Assembly (NCBI GenBank): GCA_014584605.1
Contig: JACTMO010000015.1
Coordinates: forward strand, 1 to 64,000
Source: Bacteroidota bacterium
GTDB taxonomy: Bacteria > Bacteroidota > Bacteroidia > Flavobacteriales_F > PHOS-HE28
Length of the DNA stretch: 64,000 nt
Direction: 5' to 3'
This document shows, piece by piece, positions 1 to 8,006 of the stretch. The notes below the pieces were generated by a model. That model saw only the letters and a list, made by a program, of their open reading frames with translations, made no database searches and had not been told where the DNA came from. The first letter of the stretch is position 1. Each line of letters opens with the position of its first letter. The translations under genes and the position numbers were made by a program.

Positions 1-137
1 CTATCGAGGTGTCAACCTCTCCCAGGACGAAAACACGCTTGTAAACCCAAGACAGGAACTACAACACTAACCCGTCAACTTTTTTCAGGACGAGACAGGA
101 ACCGTCCCATTCACCCATGAACCAAGGACCAGCACCC

Positions 138-980
138 ATGCGCCCGATCCTCACCCTGTCCCTGCTCTGCCTCGCCCTGACCCCGGCCCCGGCCCAGACG
201 GTGCAGAAGTGCTGCGGCACCAGCAACAGCACCTTTCTCCTGGGCAACCTGGGCACATCGCCGCACACCCAGTGCCTGTATCTGCCCGCCGACCTCACCA
301 ACGCGGCGGCCGGCGAGATCACGCGGCTGTACTACCGGTACGGGACCACGGGCGTGGCCAACGGCAACACCCTCGGCAACATGATGGTGCGCCTGGGGCA
401 GACCACAGCCACCACCTTCTCCGGCGGCAACACCTTCTTCACCGGTCTTGACACCGTGCTGCAGCTGGCCAGCTTCGACATTCCGGCCGGCACCGCTGGC
501 GACTGGTTCATGATCCCCTTGCAGTCGCCCTTCCTGTACGATCCCGCACAGACCTTGATCGTGGACATCCACTTCACGGGCAGCAGCACCACCAACTTCG
601 GCACCTACGGCACGGCCAACAACGGCCGCAAGCTGTATTCCCAGAGCCCCACGGACCTCACCGGCACCACCACCAGTACCACCTGGCAGGACATGGGCTT
701 CGACCTCAACACGAGCACCGCGCTCGCCGAGGCCGGCACGGTGCGCGGCACGGCCTATCCCAACCCGGCGGACGGCACCTTGTTCCTGCACCTGGAGGGC
801 GCCGTGCCCGAGGCCGTGGACGTGGTGGACCTGCACGGCCGCCCGGTGGCGCTGCCCCTTGTATCGCGGACCGCAGGCACGGTGGTGGCCGATGTGTCCG
901 CACTGCCCACCGGCCTGTACGTGGCACGGGTGCGGACGGCCGACGGGCGCACCGGGCGGCTGCGCTGGATGAAACGCTGA
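138..980 (+). CDS. Secreted protein with T9SS type A sorting domain
   Basis: A 280-residue exported protein. The chosen ATG gives a compact signal peptide (MRPILTLSLLCLALTPAPAQ); an ATG 21 bp upstream would only add seven polar residues. The middle (about residues 20-200) is rich in Gly, Thr and Asn, resembles a beta-sandwich, and matches no family I can name. The last 75 residues are a typical type IX sorting domain: YPNPADGTLFLHL, a VDVVDLHGR strand, then LPTGLYVARV and a basic end. By family knowledge such proteins cross the outer membrane through T9SS and are released or anchored to A-LPS. No enzymatic motif was seen, so the substrate is unknown. It stands alone, 33 bp upstream of an acyltransferase on the same strand. 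Confidence 0.8.
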   Translation: MRPILTLSLLCLALTPAPAQTVQKCCGTSNSTFLLGNLGTSPHTQCLYLPADLTNAAAGEITRLYYRYGTTGVANGNTLGNMMVRLGQTTATTFSGGNTFFTGLDTVLQLASFDIPAGTAGDWFMIPLQSPFLYDPAQTLIVDIHFTGSSTTNFGTYGTANNGRKLYSQSPTDLTGTTTSTTWQDMGFDLNTSTALAEAGTVRGTAYPNPADGTLFLHLEGAVPEAVDVVDLHGRPVALPLVSRTAGTVVADVSALPTGLYVARVRTADGRTGRLRWMKR

Positions 981-1013
981 GGAAGGCCCGCCTCTTCCAC
1001 CGACCTTCGCGCC

Positions 1014-1883
1014 GTGGGCGCCCTGGGCTACTACCTCTCCCTGCCGTTCATCCATGCCGTGGCACGGCTGCCCCTGCCGCTGCTCTACCTGCTGAGCGAT
1101 GCGGTCTTCGTGCTGATCTTCCATGTGCTGCGCTACCGGCGGGGCGTGGTCCGCGAGAACCTGCGCAACAGCTTCCCGGAGCGCGATGACCGCGCACTGG
1201 CCCGCATCGAGCGCGACTTTTACCGGTGGTTCTGCGACCTGACGCTGGAGACGCTGAAGACGCTGACGATCACACCGGAGCAGGTGCGGAAGCTGGTCCG
1301 CACCGAGGGAGAGGACGTACTGCGCAGGCACTTCGAGGCCCGCCGGAGCGTGATCATCGTCATGGGGCACTGGGGCAACTGGGAGCTGGGCGGGGCGCGC
1401 TTCAGCCAGATGGGGCTGCACCGGTTGAACGTGATCTACCATCCGCTGCGCAGCCCGCACTTCGACCGGCTGATCGCCCACATGCGCTCGCGCCTCGGCA
1501 ACGGCCTTTACCCCATGGCCGACGTGATGCGATGCATGGTGCGCGACCGGCACCAGGTGACGGCCACGGCCTTCATCGCCGACCAGACCCCGCCGCCCGA
1601 GCGCGCCTACTGGACCACCTTCCTGAACCAGGACACCCCCGTGTTCCAGGGCACCGAGAAGATCGCCCGAAAGCTGGGCCAGCCGGTGGTGTACTGCGGC
1701 ATCGACCGCGAGGCGCGCGGGCGCTACGTGATGCGCTTTGAGGACCTGGTGCCCGATCCTGCGGCCACCCCGGAGGGCCGCATCACCGAGGCCCACACCC
1801 GGCGGCTTGAACAGGACATCCGCCGCAGGCCCGCCATCTGGCTGTGGACCCACCGCCGATGGAAACATCGCAGGCCCGGCTGA
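1014..1883 (+). CDS. LpxL/HtrB-family lipid A acyltransferase
   Basis: A 289-residue protein of the lysophospholipid/lipid A acyltransferase family, which adds secondary acyl chains to Kdo-lipid A at the inner membrane. It has a hydrophobic N-terminal anchor (about residues 5-40) and the catalytic HxxxxE motif in GHWGNWELGG (about residue 119). Length fits the family (about 290-310). The start is GTG; no upstream ATG in frame gives a better N-terminus. Bacteroidota lipid A is often penta-acylated and the exact acceptor position cannot be read from sequence. The fatty acid desaturase downstream and waaA, hldD and lptC elsewhere in the window fit an LPS role. Confidence 0.85.
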   Translation: MGALGYYLSLPFIHAVARLPLPLLYLLSDAVFVLIFHVLRYRRGVVRENLRNSFPERDDRALARIERDFYRWFCDLTLETLKTLTITPEQVRKLVRTEGEDVLRRHFEARRSVIIVMGHWGNWELGGARFSQMGLHRLNVIYHPLRSPHFDRLIAHMRSRLGNGLYPMADVMRCMVRDRHQVTATAFIADQTPPPERAYWTTFLNQDTPVFQGTEKIARKLGQPVVYCGIDREARGRYVMRFEDLVPDPAATPEGRITEAHTRRLEQDIRRRPAIWLWTHRRWKHRRPG

Positions 1884-1904
1884 CGGCGACAGCCCCGTAC
1901 GGGT

Positions 1905-1912
1905 TATTTTTG
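1905..1912 (+). promoter_or_regulatory. -7 promoter element TATTTTTG, 5 nt from start codon
   Basis: An exact match to the Bacteroidota -7 consensus TAnnTTTG, lying only 5 nt before the desaturase ATG. With initiation a few bases downstream of the element, the transcript would be leaderless or nearly so. No clear -33 TTG is visible. Confidence 0.6.
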
Positions 1913-1917
1913 CTCCC

Positions 1918-2913
1918 ATGCGCGACGGTAAGGACCTGATCCTGGCCACCCGGGCCTTCGCCCACGAGGTGCGCTGGAAGAGCTGGTGGCACCTGTTCAC
2001 CAGCCTGGTGGTGCTGGCCACCGGATACGTCGTGGTGTTCGCCACCGACCCCTGGTGGAGCCGGGCCCTGGGCAGCGTGCTCGTGGCCCTGACCCTGGGC
2101 CGCATCTTCGTGATCTACCACGACTACCTGCACCACGCGATCCTGCAGCGCTCCTTCCTGGCCAAGGCCTTCTTCACCCTCTTCGGCCTGTTCATGCTGG
2201 CGCCCGTGAGCATCTGGGAGCGCAGCCACAACTACCACCACGCGCACAACAGCAAGCTGTACACCAGCAGCATCGGCAGCTACCCGGTGGTCACCACCGC
2301 CAAGTTCATGTCGAGCTCGCGCTTCGAGCAGCGGGTGTACCTGTTCATCCGCCACCCGCTCACCATCGCCTTCGGCTACATCTTCATGTTCCTGTACGGC
2401 ATGTGCATCCGCAGCCTGATGAGCAACACGGGCCGGCACTGGGACAGCATCATCGCGCTGGTGCTGCACGTGGCCTTCGGCGTGGTGCTGGCGCTCTTCA
2501 CCGGCTGGAGCGGCTTCCTCTTCGGCTTCCTGCTCCCCTTCCTGCTGGTGCTGAGCCTGGGGGCCTATCTGTTCTATGCGCAGCACAACTTCCCCGGGGT
2601 GACCTTCACCGACAAGGAGGGATGGACGTACGCGAGCGCCGCCCTGGACAGCAGCAGCCACATGAAGATGAGCCCGGTGATGCGCTGGTTCCTGGCCAAC
2701 ATCGGCTACCACCACATCCACCACCTCAACCCGCGCATCCCCTTCTATCGCCTGCCCGAGGTGCACGCCGCCTTCCCCGAGCTGCAGCAGGCCAAGACCA
2801 CCAGCCTGTGGCCCTGGGACGTGGTGCGCTGCCTGCGCCTGAAGGTGTGGGACCCCGTGCAGCAGCGCATGCTCACCGGCCGTGAGCTGCGCCGCGCCAT
2901 GGCCGCCGCCTGA
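1918..2913 (+). CDS. Membrane fatty acid desaturase
   Basis: A 331-residue integral membrane desaturase. Three histidine clusters that bind the di-iron centre are visible: HDYLHH (about residue 67), HNYHHAHN (about 104) and HHIHH (about 264), separated by hydrophobic segments in the usual topology. It introduces a double bond into acyl chains; regiospecificity cannot be told. The frame stays open upstream to 1738, overlapping the acyltransferase gene, but the ATG at 1918 follows a clear -7 element and yields a normal N-terminus (MRDGKDLILATRAF). With the adjacent acyltransferase it suggests a membrane-lipid modification pair. Confidence 0.85.
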   Translation: MRDGKDLILATRAFAHEVRWKSWWHLFTSLVVLATGYVVVFATDPWWSRALGSVLVALTLGRIFVIYHDYLHHAILQRSFLAKAFFTLFGLFMLAPVSIWERSHNYHHAHNSKLYTSSIGSYPVVTTAKFMSSSRFEQRVYLFIRHPLTIAFGYIFMFLYGMCIRSLMSNTGRHWDSIIALVLHVAFGVVLALFTGWSGFLFGFLLPFLLVLSLGAYLFYAQHNFPGVTFTDKEGWTYASAALDSSSHMKMSPVMRWFLANIGYHHIHHLNPRIPFYRLPEVHAAFPELQQAKTTSLWPWDVVRCLRLKVWDPVQQRMLTGRELRRAMAAA

Positions 2914-2968
2914 TCCACGGGCGGCCGCCGGGCTCCATGGGCAGCACGGCTTGCGCGGGAGGCCCGGC

Positions 2969-2976
2969 TATCTTCG
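2969..2976 (+). promoter_or_regulatory. -7 promoter element TATCTTCG
   Basis: TAnnTTCG variant of the Bacteroidota -7 element, 14 nt before the ABC ATPase start. It supports choosing the ATG at 2991 over an in-frame ATG at 2937. Confidence 0.5.
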
Positions 2977-2990
2977 CCACCATCCCCGCC

Positions 2991-3926
2991 ATGCTGACCT
3001 GCGAGCACATCGTGAAGCGCTACGGCGCCCACACCGCGTTGGACGACGTCACCTTCACCGTACCGGCCGGCGGCATCTTCGGCCTGCTGGGCCCCAACGG
3101 TGCCGGCAAGACCTCCCTGATCCGCATCATCACGCGCATCACCGCGCCGGACGCCGGCCAGGTGCTGCTGGAGGGCCGTGCCATGACGGCGGACGACGTG
3201 GTGCGCATCGGCTATCTGCCCGAGGAGCGCGGCCTGTACAAGAAGATGAAGGTGGGCGAACAGGCCCTTTACCTGGCCCAGCTCAAGGGCATGGCCCGGG
3301 CCGAGGCCCGCAAGCGGCTCAAGGAGTGGTTCGAGCGTTGGGAGATGACCGCGTGGTGGAACAAGAAGGTGGAGGAGCTCAGCAAGGGCATGGCCCAGAA
3401 GGTGCAGTTCGTGAGCACCGTGCTCCATGCGCCCAGGCTGCTGATCCTGGACGAGCCCTTCAGCGGTTTCGACCCCATCAACGCCGAGCTGGTGCGCCAG
3501 GAGATCCTGCGCCTGCGGCAGGAGGGCACCACCGTGATGCTCAGCACCCACAACATGGGCAGCGTGGAGGAGCTCTGCGACCACATCGCCCTGATCGACC
3601 GCAGCCGCAAGGTGCTCGACGGCCGCGTGCGCGACATCCGGCGGCAGTTCGCCACCCGCACCTACCGCATCGAGCACAAGGGCAACCGCGTGGCCTTCGC
3701 CAACGCCCTCTCCTACACCGGCGAACTGCTGGAGCACACCGAGGGCGAGGAGTACAGCACGGCCCGGGTACGGCTCGCGCACGACTCCACCGTGAACCAG
3801 GTGCTGCGCCAGCTGCTGCCCGCCGTGGAGGTGCACGGCGTGCAGGAGGAGATCCCCCGCATGAACGACGTCTTCATCCGGGCCGTGAACGCCAACACCA
3901 CGGTGCCCGCCGACATGACCGAATGA
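2991..3926 (+). CDS. ABC transporter ATP-binding protein (ABC-2 exporter type)
   Basis: A 311-residue ATPase. Walker A is GPNGAGKT (about residues 36-43), the signature is the degenerate LSKGMAQ (about 136), and Walker B is LLILDEP followed by the D-loop SGFD; the switch His is in MLSTHNM. The C-terminal 90 residues form the extra domain common to NatA/YhaQ-like ATPases. It should pair with the permease that begins 13 bp downstream, forming an ABC-2 exporter of the Na+/antibiotic/lipid type. The substrate is not deducible. The two genes read as one operon. Confidence 0.88.
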   Translation: MLTCEHIVKRYGAHTALDDVTFTVPAGGIFGLLGPNGAGKTSLIRIITRITAPDAGQVLLEGRAMTADDVVRIGYLPEERGLYKKMKVGEQALYLAQLKGMARAEARKRLKEWFERWEMTAWWNKKVEELSKGMAQKVQFVSTVLHAPRLLILDEPFSGFDPINAELVRQEILRLRQEGTTVMLSTHNMGSVEELCDHIALIDRSRKVLDGRVRDIRRQFATRTYRIEHKGNRVAFANALSYTGELLEHTEGEEYSTARVRLAHDSTVNQVLRQLLPAVEVHGVQEEIPRMNDVFIRAVNANTTVPADMTE

Positions 3927-3939
3927 ACCGCCCGACCCC

Positions 3940-5262
3940 ATGAACAAGACCCTCCTCATCATCCGGCGCGAGTTCATCACCCGTGTACGGAAGCCAAGCT
4001 TCCTGATCATGACCATCCTGGGGCCGCTGCTGATCGCGGGCACCATGGTGGGCCTGGCCTACCTGGGCATGCAGGAGAGCGAAGACCACCTGGTGCTGGT
4101 GGTGGACAAGCCCCACGTGGTGACCGGCAAGCTGCGCGACAGCGACAAGCTGCGCTTCTTCTACAGTTACGAGGAGCTGGACGATCCCGCCTTCAAAGCC
4201 TCGCCCTACACCTTGATGGTGGACGTCAACGAGGCCATCCTGGAGACCAACACCATACAGCTTTTCTACAAGGAACTGCCCAGCCTCAACGTGCAGCGCA
4301 CGGTGCAGAGCGAGCTGGAGCGCGTGCTGGAGCGGGAGAAGCTGCGGGTGAACCAGGTGGACCCCGACACCTACGCCCGCATCCGCACGGCGCTGAACGT
4401 GCAGCTCTTCGACATCGACAAGGGCGGCGAACGCAGTTACGAGCAGGCCCTGGCCGTGGTCGGTTTCGGCTTCGGCTACATCATGTTCTTTTTCGTGTTC
4501 ATGTACGCCGTGCAGGTGATGCGCGGGGTGCTGGAAGAGAAGAGCAACCGCATCGTGGAGGTGCTCATCAGCAGCGTGCGGCCCTTCCAGTTGATGATGG
4601 GCAAGATCATCGGCATCGCCCTGGTGGGCCTGGCGCAGTTCACCATCTGGATCGTGCTCACCGCCACGCTGATGACCGTGGGCACCGCCGTGCTGATGAA
4701 GGACCGGCTGGACCCGCAACAGGTGCTGGCCGAGCAGCAGGTGACCGGCGAGCTGCAGGCCGAGCTGATGAAGGAGGCCGGGGCCAGTGCCCCCGACCGC
4801 AACGATGTGATGGAGGTGGTGCGCCGCATCAACATCCCCTTCGTGCTCACCATGTTCGTCTTCTACTTCCTGGCCGGCTACCTGCTGTACAGTTCGCTCT
4901 TCGCCGCCGTGGGCAGTGCGGTGGACAACGAGACGGACACCCAGCAGTTCATGTTCCCGGTCACGCTGCCCCTGATCGTGGGCATCGTCATCGCCCAGAT
5001 GGCCATCACCAACCCGGGAAGCCCCCTGGTGTTCTGGGGCTCCATCATCCCCTTCACCAGCCCGGTGGTGATGATGGTGCGCGTGGCCATGGGCAGCGTG
5101 CTGGAGACCCCCTGGCAGCTGGTGCTGAGCATGGTGCTGCTGCTGGGCACCTTCGTGCTCACCACCTGGGTGGCCGCACGGATCTACCGCACCGGCATCC
5201 TGATGTACGGCAAGAAGCCCAGCTGGCGCGAGATGGGCCGGTGGATGTTCTACAAGGGATAG
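3940..5262 (+). CDS. ABC-2 type permease (NatB/YhaP-like)
   Basis: A 440-residue permease. A first membrane helix (about residues 22-44, FLIMTILGPLLIAGTMVGL) is followed by a soluble periplasmic domain of about 130 residues and then a C-terminal cluster of five to six hydrophobic segments (about residues 175-425). The conserved ABC-2 sequence VLEEKSNRIVEVLISSV precedes the second half. This architecture matches NatB-like permeases, which work with a separate ATPase; the ATPase gene is directly upstream. The transported substrate is unknown. Confidence 0.87.
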   Translation: MNKTLLIIRREFITRVRKPSFLIMTILGPLLIAGTMVGLAYLGMQESEDHLVLVVDKPHVVTGKLRDSDKLRFFYSYEELDDPAFKASPYTLMVDVNEAILETNTIQLFYKELPSLNVQRTVQSELERVLEREKLRVNQVDPDTYARIRTALNVQLFDIDKGGERSYEQALAVVGFGFGYIMFFFVFMYAVQVMRGVLEEKSNRIVEVLISSVRPFQLMMGKIIGIALVGLAQFTIWIVLTATLMTVGTAVLMKDRLDPQQVLAEQQVTGELQAELMKEAGASAPDRNDVMEVVRRINIPFVLTMFVFYFLAGYLLYSSLFAAVGSAVDNETDTQQFMFPVTLPLIVGIVIAQMAITNPGSPLVFWGSIIPFTSPVVMMVRVAMGSVLETPWQLVLSMVLLLGTFVLTTWVAARIYRTGILMYGKKPSWREMGRWMFYKG

Positions 5263-5373
5263 CCCCGCGCGGCAACGCTCCGCATGTCCGGAGGGTCGTG
5301 TGAGGACCATCCACGCCCGCGTGGGTCGGCCGTTCGGAAAGCCATGGTCCGCAGCAAAGCGCGATCTTCCCGC

Positions 5374-6312
5374 ATGCCTGTGGCCCTGATCGACCTCGGC
5401 ACCAACACGTTCAACCTGCTCGTGGCCGAGCGGGGCGCTGCCGGGGGCCTGCACGTGCTGCACAGCGACGAGCGGCCCGTACTGCTGGGGCGCGGCGGCA
5501 TTGAGGCCGGAACGATCGCGCAGGACGCGTTCCAGCGCGGACTGGACACCCTGGCCCTGTACGCCGCGAAGGCGAAAGAGCTCGGGGCCTCGCGCATCGT
5601 GGGCATCGGCACCTCCGCCCTCCGCCATGCGCGGAACGCCGGAGCCTTCCTGCGTGCCGCAGAGGGTGGTCTGGGCATCCGGGTACACGTGGTGCCGGGC
5701 GAGGTGGAGGCCGCGCTGGTGCTGGACGGCGTACGCCTGGCCGTACCCTTCGACGACCGGCCGGCGCTGGTGATGGACATCGGCGGGGGAAGCCTGGAGT
5801 TCATCCTCGCCACGCGCCATGCCTTGATGTGGAAGCGCAGCTTCGAGCTCGGCGTCACCCGCCTGCGTGCCCGTGTGCCCTTCAGCGAGCCGCCCACCGT
5901 GGAGGAGGAGATGCGGCTGGGCGCTCATCTGGACGACCGGCTGGAGCCCTTGTGGGCCGTGATCGAACGGCACACGCCGCACCGGCTCATCGGCAGCGCG
6001 GGCAGCTTCGACAGCCTCGCCGCCCTGGTGGCCCGCGCCCAGGGCGCCACGCTCACGGCCGATGCGCCCCCCTTCGCCTTCGACGATCTGGACTTCGCGC
6101 AACTGAAGGACGGCCTCATGCGCATGGACCGCGACGCCCGCTGCGCCCTGCCCGATCTGCCCGCCCACCGCGTGGACCTCTTCGCGTACGCCCTGGTGGC
6201 CATCGACCGCGTGCTCAACGCCGGCGGGATCCGGGAAATGGTCTGGAGCCGTCATGCCCTGAAGGAGGGCGCCGCCTGGCGTGCGCTGAACGGACTACCT
6301 TTTGTGCCGTGA
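5374..6312 (+). CDS. Ppx/GppA family exopolyphosphatase
   Basis: A 312-residue ASKHA-fold phosphatase acting on polyphosphate and/or pppGpp. Start chosen at MPVALIDLGTNTFNLLV, because Ppx proteins begin with the phosphate-binding loop (IDLGTNT); upstream in-frame starts at 5284 and 5344 add a non-family, basic extension. A second phosphate-binding motif, MDIGGGSLEF, lies near residue 131, preceded by GIGTSALR. It is the short two-domain form found in Bacteroidota and lacks the C-terminal HD domain of E. coli Ppx. The stop overlaps the GTG of the YitT gene. Confidence 0.88.
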   Translation: MPVALIDLGTNTFNLLVAERGAAGGLHVLHSDERPVLLGRGGIEAGTIAQDAFQRGLDTLALYAAKAKELGASRIVGIGTSALRHARNAGAFLRAAEGGLGIRVHVVPGEVEAALVLDGVRLAVPFDDRPALVMDIGGGSLEFILATRHALMWKRSFELGVTRLRARVPFSEPPTVEEEMRLGAHLDDRLEPLWAVIERHTPHRLIGSAGSFDSLAALVARAQGATLTADAPPFAFDDLDFAQLKDGLMRMDRDARCALPDLPAHRVDLFAYALVAIDRVLNAGGIREMVWSRHALKEGAAWRALNGLPFVP

Positions 6313-7274
6313 AGCCCTCGGCCCGACGCACCCTGATCCGGCAGCTGCCCGTGCCCTCCGGCATGGACGGTGAGCGCAGCCGCTACCGGCGGGCGCGCCG
6401 CCTGCTGGCCCTGCGCGTGGCCATGCGGCGCCGGGTGAAGGACGTGCTCTTCATGTCGCTCGGGATCTTCAGCGCCGCCTTCGGCCTGGAAGGCTTCCTC
6501 ATCCCCAACGCCTTCATCGACGGTGGGGCCACCGGCATCGCCCTGCTCGCGGCGCACCTCACCAACCTGCACCTGGCACCGCTGCTGGTGCTGGTGAACG
6601 CCCCCTTCATGGTGGTGGCCTACCGCACCATCGGCCGCGAGTTCGCCCTCAAGACCACCTTGGCCATCGCCGGCCTCGCGCTGGTCACCGCGACGGTGCA
6701 CTTCCCCGACGTGACGCACGACAAGCTGCTGGTGGCCGTGTTCGGCGGCTTCTTTCTGGGGGCCGGCATCGGGCTGGCCGTGCGGGGCGGCTCGGTGATC
6801 GACGGCACCGAGGTGCTGGCCCTGGCCCTGAGCCGCAAGCTCGGGACCACCATCGGCGACATCATCATGATGATCAACGTGGTCATCTTCGGGATCGCCG
6901 CCTGGCTGCTCGGGGTGGAGACGGCGCTGTACGCCATGGTGACCTACCTGGCGGCCAGCAAGACGGTGGACTTCGTGATCGAAGGCATCGAGGAATACAC
7001 GGGCCTCACCATCATCAGCCCGCACCACGAGGAACTGCGCCACATGATCGGCACCGAGATGGGCCGCGGCCTCACGGTGTACACCGGCCGGCGTGGCTAC
7101 GGCAGGACCGGGCAGAGCTTCGACACGGAGATCATCTACTGCGTGATCACACGTCTGGAGCTGAGCAAGATCCTCACCGAGATCGAGAAGATCGACCCCA
7201 ACGCCTTCGTGGTGATGAGCCCCGTGAAGGACACCCGCGGCGGCATGATCAAGAAGCGGCCGCTCCAGCACTGA
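6309..7274 (+). CDS. YitT family membrane protein (DUF161-DUF2179)
   Basis: A 321-residue protein. Residues about 40-220 hold five to six hydrophobic helices (DUF161), including ALEGFLIPNAFIDGGATG-like sequence; the C-terminal 90 residues are soluble and match the DUF2179 pattern (GLTVYTGRRGYGR, then DPNAFVVMSP). Function is unsettled in the family. The GTG start overlaps the Ppx stop by 4 nt and lies 4 nt after TACCTTTTG, a -7-like box; an ATG at 6363 is the alternative. The basic N-terminal 40 residues are longer than usual. Confidence 0.8.
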   Translation: MKPSARRTLIRQLPVPSGMDGERSRYRRARRLLALRVAMRRRVKDVLFMSLGIFSAAFGLEGFLIPNAFIDGGATGIALLAAHLTNLHLAPLLVLVNAPFMVVAYRTIGREFALKTTLAIAGLALVTATVHFPDVTHDKLLVAVFGGFFLGAGIGLAVRGGSVIDGTEVLALALSRKLGTTIGDIIMMINVVIFGIAAWLLGVETALYAMVTYLAASKTVDFVIEGIEEYTGLTIISPHHEELRHMIGTEMGRGLTVYTGRRGYGRTGQSFDTEIIYCVITRLELSKILTEIEKIDPNAFVVMSPVKDTRGGMIKKRPLQH

Positions 7275-7281
7275 GCGGCCG
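7257..7281. terminator. Hairpin between convergent genes
   Basis: A perfect 9-bp inverted repeat (CGGCCGCTC, 7-nt loop, GAGCGGCCG) that spans the YitT stop codon and ends just before the stop of the convergent secreted-protein gene. The stem is GC-rich and has no T-run, so it is a possible bidirectional terminator only. Confidence 0.45.
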
Positions 7282-7286
7282 GTGGG

Positions 7287-8006
7287 TCACGGCAGCTGCT
7301 GGGTCTTGGTGGCCGTGGGCACCGTACCCCCGATCACCTGCAGGATGAGGTCGCGGTCGTTGCCCCCACCGGCGTATTTGGTGGTGCCGTCCATGTTGAT
7401 GTCCTCGGTGCGGTAGCCGCCCACCGTTGCGGTGGGCACCGTGCCCCCGACGGCCGTCAGGATCACGTCGCGGTCGTTGCTGCCGCCGGCGTACTTCACC
7501 ACGTTGTCCCACCGGGCGTTACCCTTCCACAGGGTGCTGCGGGCCCCGTTGACCCGACGTGCGTTGGTGCCGTAGGTCGCCGTGGCGTTGTTCGTGAAGT
7601 CCACCGCGGCGGCCGTGCCGCTGAGGGCGCTGCTCGAGGCGGTCATGCAGCCCAGGTGGTTGCGGTGCCGCACCGCCACGAAGTAGTTGTCCGCCGCCAC
7701 CGCGAAGGGCACGCTGGACACCCCGTCCACGTCCACCACATCGCCGTCCCGCTGCACCAGGGCGCTGCGCGTCCGGAGCACCGTGGCGCTGTTGTTCTTG
7801 TCGCGCAGCTCCAGCACCACCCAGTCCACGATGGCGTTGTTGCCGGTGACCGCCAGCACCGGTGCGGTCGTGCTCTCCCCGCCGCCGCCCACGTGCGCAT
7901 ACCCGATGCCCGTGTAAGGCTCCACGGTGGGGATGATGCCCAGGTTGCGCAGGTTGTCGTTCATCAGCTGGGTGCCGCTCACATACGGACCGTCGAGGAA
8001 GACCTT
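7287..8006 (-). repeat. Shared C-terminal NDRD module, copy 1
   Basis: Codes for the 239-residue C-terminal module of the PCMD protein, from FLDGPY to the final QQLP. It holds two consecutive repeats of form KYaGGxNDRDxILxxxGG; the second starts with the dockerin-like loop EDINMDG. A homologous module ends the protein at 44133. Conservation between the copies is highest in the last 70 residues. Confidence 0.8.

Noticed and set aside
1-116. Promoter or gene end before the first secreted protein
   Set aside because: Only 116 nt are visible and they are AC-rich; no TAnnTTTG box, hairpin or recognisable coding end could be defended.
111-2105. Long open frame on the minus strand (664 codons)
   Set aside because: It lies opposite three well-supported genes, and its product is a low-complexity Ala/Arg/His/Gly string, as GC-rich codon structure produces in the antisense frame.
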